A DNA stretch of 20,250 nt from a virus, in the IMG/VR virus record IMGVR_UViG_3300021197_000325, positions 1-20,250 of that record, one strand, 5' to 3'. Below, piece by piece: positions 15,043 through 20,250 of the stretch. Both the position numbers and the translations under genes were made by a program. How positions within the stretch are numbered: position 1 is the stretch's first letter; each line of letters starts with the position of its first letter. Below the pieces are notes generated by a model. It made no database searches. It saw only the letters and a program-made list of their open reading frames with translations, and had not been told where the DNA came from.

Positions 15043-15395
15043 CTCTTATCGCCACTGCCTTTAATGGTTCCTCTTTCCATACGACTGTGAAGTTTATCTA
15101 AGTTACACCTGGCTATATATCCCATGTCAAAGTTTAGGTCACGACACAAAGCTGATATGTACCATAGGCAGTCACCTACCTCAGCAGCTACATCTTCTCT
15201 GTCAAACTTCCCATCCCTTAACATCTTCTTTACTTTGTTAGCTACTTCACCTGCTTCACCTGCGAGTCCTAACGCAGGGTAAACTATCTTGTGTTCTTCA
15301 GGATAGATAGCAGTCTTTCTTGCTTCTATCTGATAGTCACCAAATGTCATTTCATACATGTCTTTCCATGCATTTATATCTTCTGCTGTTATCAT
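15039..15395 (-). CDS. MazG-like nucleoside triphosphate pyrophosphohydrolase
   Basis: 118 residues, an all-helical single MazG-type domain. The metal-binding ExxE...ExxD motif is present: GEAGE (Glu47, Glu50) and EVGD (Glu72?/Asp75 region, reading AEVGDCLWYI from 71). Such enzymes split (d)NTPs to NMP and pyrophosphate; phage versions are thought to adjust nucleotide pools or alarmone levels in the infected cell. It starts inside the stop of the DUF3310 gene (ATGA) and ends in an ATGA overlap with the 54-aa gene. It lies upstream of RNR, which suits a nucleotide-metabolism set. Substrate preference cannot be read from the sequence. The basic tail (GTIKGSGDKR) is typical of phage copies. Confidence 0.85.
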   Translation of the reverse strand: MITAEDINAWKDMYEMTFGDYQIEARKTAIYPEEHKIVYPALGLAGEAGEVANKVKKMLRDGKFDREDVAAEVGDCLWYISALCRDLNFDMGYIARCNLDKLHSRMERGTIKGSGDKR

Positions 15396-15658
15396 TTATG
15401 TATATCCTTGTAACGATCCTTTAACCTATTTAGATACCAGATAGCTTTATTAATATCTTCTAAGCCATTCTTGTACTCGTGTCTCCACAAATACTTAAGT
15501 ACGTTAGCAGCGTGTGGTGCTGTAGATCCTGACATGTTTTCTGTCATTGCTTCTATAGCTTCGATACATTCTATACCACTATGATTGTAGTGTACTGGAT
15601 TGTTTACTTGATCGTGATTAAAAGTTGTATCTCCAGTTAATGTTATTGTAGGTTCCAT
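15392..15658 (-). CDS. DUF3310 family protein
   Basis: 88 residues. It carries the DUF3310 signature: NNPVHY (19-24), IECIEAIEA (29-37) and NVLKYLWRHEYKNGLED (52-68). The family is widespread in phages, often near nucleotide-metabolism genes, and is sometimes annotated as nucleotide kinase-like; no reaction is established that I know of. The helical C-terminus continues to the stop, which overlaps the MazG-like start by ATGA. AAGGAAG lies inside the end of the preceding gene, seven bases before the ATG, so translation is probably coupled. Its adjacency to the MazG-like gene suggests related work on nucleotides. Confidence 0.8.
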   Translation of the reverse strand: MEPTITLTGDTTFNHDQVNNPVHYNHSGIECIEAIEAMTENMSGSTAPHAANVLKYLWRHEYKNGLEDINKAIWYLNRLKDRYKDIHK

Positions 15659-16000
15659 TCATGCACTTCCTTTTGTCTTTGACCATTTGTTAAGTGTATA
15701 CACATTACCTTCTTTAATTACAACAGAATTTTCTTCTTCATCTTCTTCCTCCAATGTCATTAAATAATTTCTGTGATCCCTTACTAATTCGTATATGTCA
15801 GGATGTTCATTTGCTATATCTAAGAATGCTGACATCATAGTTGCTACATCTACTATTCCATTAATAATAGGTTCAGGTAAGTTGTGTTCAGGTGATATTG
15901 CTATTGACACATTTGTATCACCATCCCAATTACCATCGTCTGTGTAGTCTACTGGACTTATAACTATTGCTATCTCATCATTATCTAAGCTATGACCCAT
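15659..16000 (-). CDS. Acidic conserved hypothetical protein (113 aa)
   Basis: 113 residues, strongly acidic. A beta-type N-terminal part (EIAIVISPVDY and VSIAISPEHN around a GNWDGDTN turn) is followed by a helix (residues 44-64, with ATMMSAFLDIANEHP), an acidic stretch (84-90), and a short basic end. I recall short phage proteins with the ISP...WDGD layout near replication genes, without function. The ATG shares one base with the stop of endonuclease I (TGATG), with AAGGAAA upstream; the gene ends directly before DUF3310. No catalytic motif, membrane helix or zinc site is visible. Confidence 0.6.
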   Translation of the reverse strand: MGHSLDNDEIAIVISPVDYTDDGNWDGDTNVSIAISPEHNLPEPIINGIVDVATMMSAFLDIANEHPDIYELVRDHRNYLMTLEEEDEEENSVVIKEGNVYTLNKWSKTKGSA

Positions 16001-16431
16001 CAGTCTTTCCTTTTTGTTTTTAACTCTATCTTCTTAGCTGTAATCTCTTTACCCTTTTCCTTTAACCACTCTTCAGGTATAATACGATTAGCCCACTGAA
16101 ACTCATGTTGATCACACCAATTAAAATACCTAGACTTAGAACCCTTATATAACTTAGCTTTTGCATTACTGAATACAAACCGTATGTCTAACTCAGGATG
16201 CTGTCTCTGTATCTCACGATGCTTACGTCTATCGTCACTATCAAAGATACCCTTTGTCTCAATGATAATACCGTTGTCTAACACGAAGTCTGGTGTGTAG
16301 GTGCGGTATCTTAAATCCTCCCACTCTACTTTCAGTACTTCGTATCTGACTTTCTTCTGTGCTTTACGTAAGTACGCAGCAACCTCTTTCTCTAGGCCAC
16401 TGCGATACCTACCTTTAATGTGTTTCCGCAT
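16000..16431 (-). CDS. T7-type endonuclease I (Holliday junction resolvase)
   Basis: 143 residues, near the 149 of T7 gp3. It cuts branched DNA, resolving replication and recombination intermediates and helping to break down host DNA. Conserved blocks match T7 endonuclease I closely: SGLEKEV with Glu14 (T7 Glu20), TYTPDF with Asp48 (T7 Asp55), IIETKG with Glu58 and Lys60 (T7 Glu65/Lys67), SDDRRKH, QHPELDIRFVFS and AKLYKGS, and a C-terminal IPEEW(L)K. All four catalytic residues are present. The start lies 17 bases inside the end of the Fe-S exonuclease gene with only a weak Shine-Dalgarno, so translation is probably coupled. Confidence 0.95.
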   Translation of the reverse strand: MRKHIKGRYRSGLEKEVAAYLRKAQKKVRYEVLKVEWEDLRYRTYTPDFVLDNGIIIETKGIFDSDDRRKHREIQRQHPELDIRFVFSNAKAKLYKGSKSRYFNWCDQHEFQWANRIIPEEWLKEKGKEITAKKIELKTKRKD

Positions 16432-17287
16432 ACTCAGGACTCAACAGTACGTAGTCTACCATTGGAGGATTCTGTGCCTTAGACATAACAGCAGTACGAG
16501 TTTGTAGATTAGGCCAACACTTATGTTTGAATGAACAGAAGCCACAGGTGTTAGGGTCTAACTTTAGATTACCAGTCTGCTTCCGAAAGTGTGTCTCAGG
16601 TATAGCCTCAAAGCAACGCTTGAAAGGTTTATCCTCATTGATGTAACCTACTGTATCTTCGATGTTTTCTATCACTGCATCCTTTTCAACAGAGCTTGCA
16701 TCAACATATTTAAACTCACCGTTTGCTTTGTTGACTACCCACCAACCGCCAACATCTAAACCTGCAGCTTCGGCATACCCTACTAGTTGTGACACATAAC
16801 CAAAGCTATCACTCTTAGCTAGTGTTTCAAAAGTATTGAACTTGTTCTTGTATGACCAAGGCGATGCTGACTTAACGTCATCTACCTTACCATCAAGTAC
16901 CATGTCGTACTCACCCTTTATTTCTGTGCCATCCTTTAGCTTAAGGGTGACACTATCATTGTCTTTGAAGTCTACCTCAGCAGCACGAAGAAGCCCTTTG
17001 AACACTGCTTCCACAATATCCCCTATGATCATGTTGATCAAGAAGTGTGGAGGCAGTGGTGTCTTATCTTCAGGGTCATTCTTATCAAACCATAGCTGAC
17101 AAGTAGGACGCCCAATGTTGGACATCCTTAATCTAAACTTGTCACGAGGCCCACCACTGAACTGCTTCTCTAGTGCAGCCTCAACATCAGAAGCAACTTG
17201 CTTACGTATGTCTTCAGCCATATCTGTCTCACCCTTGACAGCTTTGCCAAGGTATTGAAAGACAGCTAGTTCAGCAGGGTGATTCAT
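16415..17287 (-). CDS. Cas4/RecB-like PD-(D/E)XK exonuclease with Fe-S cysteines
   Basis: 290 residues. Nuclease motifs: GEYDMVL with Asp128, VDDVKSA with Asp137 and Lys139 (D-x-K), and QLVGY (Gln167, Tyr171), the QxxxY of RecB-family nucleases. Four cysteines frame the domain: Cys63 (GRPTC), then Cys248, Cys251 and Cys257 (C-x2-C-x5-C followed by WP). This matches the 4Fe-4S arrangement of Cas4/AddB-type enzymes. The likely role is a 5'-3' DNA exonuclease in recombination and in recycling host DNA, doing the job that gp6 does in T7. It is not linked to any CRISPR array. The ATG overlaps the previous stop (TAATG), with GAGG upstream. Polarity and Fe-S content are inferred from the family. Confidence 0.85.
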   Translation of the reverse strand: MNHPAELAVFQYLGKAVKGETDMAEDIRKQVASDVEAALEKQFSGGPRDKFRLRMSNIGRPTCQLWFDKNDPEDKTPLPPHFLINMIIGDIVEAVFKGLLRAAEVDFKDNDSVTLKLKDGTEIKGEYDMVLDGKVDDVKSASPWSYKNKFNTFETLAKSDSFGYVSQLVGYAEAAGLDVGGWWVVNKANGEFKYVDASSVEKDAVIENIEDTVGYINEDKPFKRCFEAIPETHFRKQTGNLKLDPNTCGFCSFKHKCWPNLQTRTAVMSKAQNPPMVDYVLLSPEYAETH

Positions 17288-18156
17288 TAGTCTGCCTCTT
17301 CTACATTAACAAACTCTGCTACGATTGCAGCATCATCATCAGAGATAGTGTCCTTGTTCTTCTCAGCCCACTCATTTAAGATGTATTCGTTTTGAGTAGT
17401 GATGTACGCTAAGAAGTTATGTAGAGTTTCCTGATCCTCTGGTTTTAATTCTACCTTATCGCCTGTATCTAAAGTTATGACAGCAAAGTTATTACCTGTT
17501 TTAGAATCAACTATATTAGCACCTAGCTTAAGTGTACACTGTATAGGTAGTATGTTCTTACGCCCTAATGCATTTACTGCAAAGTCCAATGACTTAATGC
17601 TTGAAGGTGGTACTTCAAAAGAGAAAGGCATATTAGTTATATCATCTACTGGGTCACCTGCTTCATCAGTGACACCTGTTGCGGATAACTCACCAAAGAG
17701 AATCTTCTTACGCTTGATACTACGAATAAGATCCTTTGTCTTCTCAGGTACGCTATCCCAATCTTCAATGTAACCTGATGGTCTGCCAAGATTAAATGTA
17801 CCAACGTTATCTTTAAGGTCACCCTTGAGATCGGTAGCCATGACTGTCTTCATCATCATCTCTTCTTTTGCATCCCACTTAGACCACTGCTGTCTGATTG
17901 CGAAGATACGTACAGTAGGACTAGTTGCGTAGACAACATCATCCTCACCTCTTGTAATCTTGTATGATCCTGACGGTATAACCTCAGTCTTAATAGACTT
18001 TCCGTTAACATCAATCTCACCCATGATACCAGTGTGCATCAGGTTTACTCTAGGTAAAGCAGCAGTCTTTCTTTCGCCACCGCTTTGAGGAGTTACACCT
18101 ACTGCCTCTGCAAGAGACATACCTAAATCGTTTTGTATTGCTAGTTCTGTATTCAT
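17287..18156 (-). CDS. Putative ssDNA-binding or replication accessory protein with acidic tail
   Basis: 289 residues; ATG with AAAGGAAG upstream. It is mostly beta-rich, with blocks NLMHTGIMGEIDVNGK, SGSYKITRGEDD, IRQQWSKWD and a segment (170-185) in the middle, and it ends in an acidic tail (SDDDAAIVAEFVNVEEAD). A beta-rich core plus acidic C-terminus, and placement between DNA polymerase and the nuclease pair, fit a functional analogue of T7 gp2.5, whose acidic tail binds polymerase and helicase. I do not recognise a family motif, and it is longer than gp2.5 (232 aa), so the name is contextual. Alternatives are a recombination mediator or another replisome protein. It has no membrane segment or catalytic motif. 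Confidence 0.5.
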   Translation of the reverse strand: MNTELAIQNDLGMSLAEAVGVTPQSGGERKTAALPRVNLMHTGIMGEIDVNGKSIKTEVIPSGSYKITRGEDDVVYATSPTVRIFAIRQQWSKWDAKEEMMMKTVMATDLKGDLKDNVGTFNLGRPSGYIEDWDSVPEKTKDLIRSIKRKKILFGELSATGVTDEAGDPVDDITNMPFSFEVPPSSIKSLDFAVNALGRKNILPIQCTLKLGANIVDSKTGNNFAVITLDTGDKVELKPEDQETLHNFLAYITTQNEYILNEWAEKNKDTISDDDAAIVAEFVNVEEAD

Positions 18157-18200
18157 GTTTTACTTACTTCCTTTTAAAGTTAAAGATGGTTAGTTATACC

Positions 18201-20249
18201 TTAAACGTCCACTGTGTCAAGCCAATTCTTTCCTATCTTAGCTTCTAATAATAGTGGCACATTCATTTCTACATCGTATGCGTCTTTTATGACACAGTTT
18301 AGATTAGTGTTGATAGTCTCTACTATATCCAAAACTTTTGTTACTTCGTCAGGGTGTACATCTATCACCATAGAGTCGTGAACTGTGTTGACTAAGCATG
18401 ACTGTAGAGGCTTAAGCAATTGTTCAAACTCTAGTAGTACTACAGGAACGATGTCACCTGTAGCAAATCCTTGAACAGGGTAGTTCTTTATCATAGTAAA
18501 GTGTGATACGTTACCATTACTTCTACGAGTCACATCAGGAAACGCATACTGTCTACCACTTACGTTAGTTATCTTGAGAAACCTCATGGCTTCATCACCT
18601 AACTTCTTATGCCACTTAGCTACACCTGTGTACTTCTCATTAAAGTGTTTGTAGTAGGCGGCTACAGCCTTTGATCTACCATACCCTGTAGCCCCGAAGA
18701 GTGGGGCGAATGTATGTTCCTTTGCTGCTTGCCTGGCTGTAGGCTGCCCTGCATCACTGATAACCTTAGCCGTGTAGGAGTGTACATCAAACCCTGTATC
18801 TATCTCCTGCATGGCTGTGCTGTCCTGTGAGAGGAATGCAGCAACTCTGAACTCCAATTGAGCAAAGTCACATTCCATTATCTGTCCACCCTCCCATCGT
18901 GATATGAACACACGCTTCACTGGGAATGTTCCTCCTCTTGGCATGTTTTGCATGTTGGGATTGCGTCCAGAAAATCTACCTGTACTGGTAATACTTTGGG
19001 TAAGGTTAACGTGTAGGAATCCGTCTGGTTTGGTATATATGTCGATACCATCCACGAAGCTGCTAAGGTAACTGCTAATAGCAGACAGACGCTTAAGGTC
19101 AGTAAGGAAATCAAGAGCAGACTCCATGCCGTTGCTTGTAGCGGTAGCCATAAGACTTTCAAGGTTGCCCTTACTAGTACTGAAACCATTTGCACTTATC
19201 CATTTCTTACTTGGTGCAGAGAAACATAAACCTGCCACATCTTTAGTTTTAGTTAGTAGATAACCCCTACCGTCACATGGCTTACATTTAGTTGGTAGCT
19301 TGTAAAGCGTACCATCTTTACGCAACCTGTGTACTAAGCCACGCCCATTACATTTAGTGCAAGTACTAGCTTTAGTCTTTCTGATGATAGAACTGTTTGC
19401 TTCTATTGCTTCTTTAAATTCTTGTTGTGTCTCAGTGTAGTCAAACAAATCAGCCCATTCTTTTTTGTTGTGCACACGTCTACTAAAGATAACTTGAGAT
19501 GCTTGTTCAGGACTGTTAAGATTAATAGGTGTATCACCCATAAGATTACGAGTCTTACGTTGTAACCTATCTTCTATTTCAGTTTTCTCTTTCTCAAACT
19601 CTAGTCGGACTTCTTGAAGGGCACTTCTGTCCACACGGATTCCTGACATATACATTCGGGTGAGGGCTTTGCAGGTACGGAAGGTAATGTCTCTAACTTT
19701 ATGTAAGGACTCTGCCTCTGGTTGGGAGTAGTCTTGTTCCAAGGCAAGGAACAACTCACGAGTAATGTCGAGGTCACTCCTAAGATAAAAAAGAAGCTCT
19801 TGTAAAGGTATCTCATTGGTGTTGTATCCTTTCTTGTAATACTCCTTGAGAGTGTCTTGCTTCTGATAGTTTAACTGCCTACGTTCAGCGCAAGCTTCAA
19901 GGCTTATAGGTTCTTTCTGCCCACGTTGTAGCAGGTACTCAGCTAACATCGTGTCATAGATGTCACCATCATACTTGAAGCCTGACTCCCACAGCCACAT
20001 CAAGTCATGCTGTGCATTGTGCATGATCAAGAGCGTTGTGTTATCTAGTACAGTCTGAATGTTCTTAGCTTTTGTACCACCTACGTCTTGTGCTTCCTTA
20101 TGGTTAAGCGTAAACAAATGTGTCTCATCAATGTTGTCTACGTTCTGCACACCTACTTGCACAAGCTCAAGTCCAGGCTCAAACGGATCAAGGATGTTCT
20201 TCTTCTCTCTTTTGGTTATCGTATTCTCTACGTCAAGTATAAGTCTCAT
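18201..20249 (-). CDS. Family A DNA polymerase with 3'-5' exonuclease and DnaJ-type zinc insertion
   Basis: 682 residues; ATG at the window edge (20247..20249), a natural start because Exo I follows at once. Exonuclease: Asp6/Glu8 (DVEN), NAQHD with Asp82, and Tyr155/Asp159 (YLRSD). A zinc-type insertion lies at 297-329. Polymerase: STGRFSGRNPNMQNMPR (422-438), motif A DFAQLEFR with Asp461, O-helix from Arg506 with Lys510 and Phe514, and motif C VHDS (His624, Asp625). All catalytic residues are present, so it should be an active, proofreading replicase. Phe514 aligns with E. coli Pol I Phe762. No N-terminal 5' nuclease domain and no obvious T7-like thioredoxin-binding loop are seen. It heads the visible minus-strand operon; the genes before it (helicase/primase would be expected) are outside. 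The insertion matches the DnaJ central domain reported in phage HMO-2011. Confidence 0.95.
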   Translation of the reverse strand: MRLILDVENTITKREKKNILDPFEPGLELVQVGVQNVDNIDETHLFTLNHKEAQDVGGTKAKNIQTVLDNTTLLIMHNAQHDLMWLWESGFKYDGDIYDTMLAEYLLQRGQKEPISLEACAERRQLNYQKQDTLKEYYKKGYNTNEIPLQELLFYLRSDLDITRELFLALEQDYSQPEAESLHKVRDITFRTCKALTRMYMSGIRVDRSALQEVRLEFEKEKTEIEDRLQRKTRNLMGDTPINLNSPEQASQVIFSRRVHNKKEWADLFDYTETQQEFKEAIEANSSIIRKTKASTCTKCNGRGLVHRLRKDGTLYKLPTKCKPCDGRGYLLTKTKDVAGLCFSAPSKKWISANGFSTSKGNLESLMATATSNGMESALDFLTDLKRLSAISSYLSSFVDGIDIYTKPDGFLHVNLTQSITSTGRFSGRNPNMQNMPRGGTFPVKRVFISRWEGGQIMECDFAQLEFRVAAFLSQDSTAMQEIDTGFDVHSYTAKVISDAGQPTARQAAKEHTFAPLFGATGYGRSKAVAAYYKHFNEKYTGVAKWHKKLGDEAMRFLKITNVSGRQYAFPDVTRRSNGNVSHFTMIKNYPVQGFATGDIVPVVLLEFEQLLKPLQSCLVNTVHDSMVIDVHPDEVTKVLDIVETINTNLNCVIKDAYDVEMNVPLLLEAKIGKNWLDTVDV
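19263..19361 (-). other. DnaJ-type zinc motif inside DNA polymerase (two CxxCxGxG)
   Basis: Residues 297-329 contain CTKCNGRG and CKPCDGRG, each a full CxxCxGxG repeat, 25 residues apart. Together they give four Cys for one zinc. The element is inserted between exonuclease and polymerase palm, in the thumb region where T7 polymerase holds its thioredoxin-binding loop. No J domain is present. Confidence 0.85.
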
Positions 20250-20250
20250 G

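Noticed and set aside
16415-17287. CRISPR-linked cas4
   Set aside because: No repeats or other cas genes; the context is a phage replication operon.
18157-18200. Promoter in the gap after DNA polymerase (TATAAC on the minus strand)
   Set aside because: Only 44 bases, no matching -35 element at a good distance, and A+T-rich sequence makes such hexamers common.
19263-19361. Intein or inserted homing element in DNA polymerase
   Set aside because: Only about 33 residues, with zinc CxxCxGxG repeats and no intein splice motifs or nuclease domain.
1-20250. tRNA genes, integrase, attachment sites, insertion sequences
   Set aside because: No cloverleaf with a CCA or T-loop consensus, no recombinase motifs and no terminal inverted repeats were noticed while reading both strands.

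Overview
The window looks like part of a lytic, tailed marine phage with podovirus-type gene content, related to the HMO-2011 group (the SAR116 phage HMO-2011 and similar phages of SAR11 and Roseobacter). The strongest pointer is the family A DNA polymerase at 18201..20249 (minus), which carries a two-repeat DnaJ-type zinc motif between its exonuclease and polymerase domains; a partial DnaJ domain at this place was described for the HMO-2011 polymerase. A T7-type endonuclease I, a cobalamin-dependent ribonucleotide reductase, a MazG-like pyrophosphohydrolase and large structural proteins of a type recalled from marine phages agree with this. G+C is moderate to low (about 40% by eye). Genes are packed with stop/start overlaps and mostly good Shine-Dalgarno sites. 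I see no integrase, tRNA, IS element or CRISPR array. The assignment rests on reading motifs; no search was run.

Layout. Bases 1..11334 (plus) hold the late module: the end of a small membrane protein, a 1212-aa structural protein ending in a long 11-residue repeat, a lysozyme-like protein, a three-TM holin-like protein, a small conserved virion-type protein, and two more large proteins (632 and 1180 aa). The big proteins, the lysozyme and their hydrophobic segments suggest an ejection or internal-virion module that crosses the cell envelope, with lysis functions interleaved. A G+C-rich hairpin with a T-tract at 11339..11365 closes the module and can serve both converging operons.

Bases 11356..20249 (minus) hold the replication and nucleotide module. 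In transcription order it reads: DNA polymerase, acidic-tailed protein that may bind ssDNA, Cas4/RecB-like Fe-S exonuclease, endonuclease I, a 113-aa protein, a DUF3310 protein, MazG-like NTPase, a 54-aa protein, class II RNR, a PD-(D/E)XK-like protein, two tiny exported or membrane proteins, a zinc-ribbon plus GIY-YIG (T5orf172) protein, and a 68-aa helical protein resembling Acb2/Tad1-type nucleotide sponges. The first part copies and processes DNA and makes dNTPs, probably partly from degraded host DNA. The promoter-distal end is an accessory zone of small genes where host-takeover or anti-defence functions may sit.

Two genes reported here are short: 12289..12459 (56 aa) and 14878..15042 (54 aa), both minus, both with stop/start overlaps into the next gene. 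No gene-free stretch longer than about 45 bases exists in the window.
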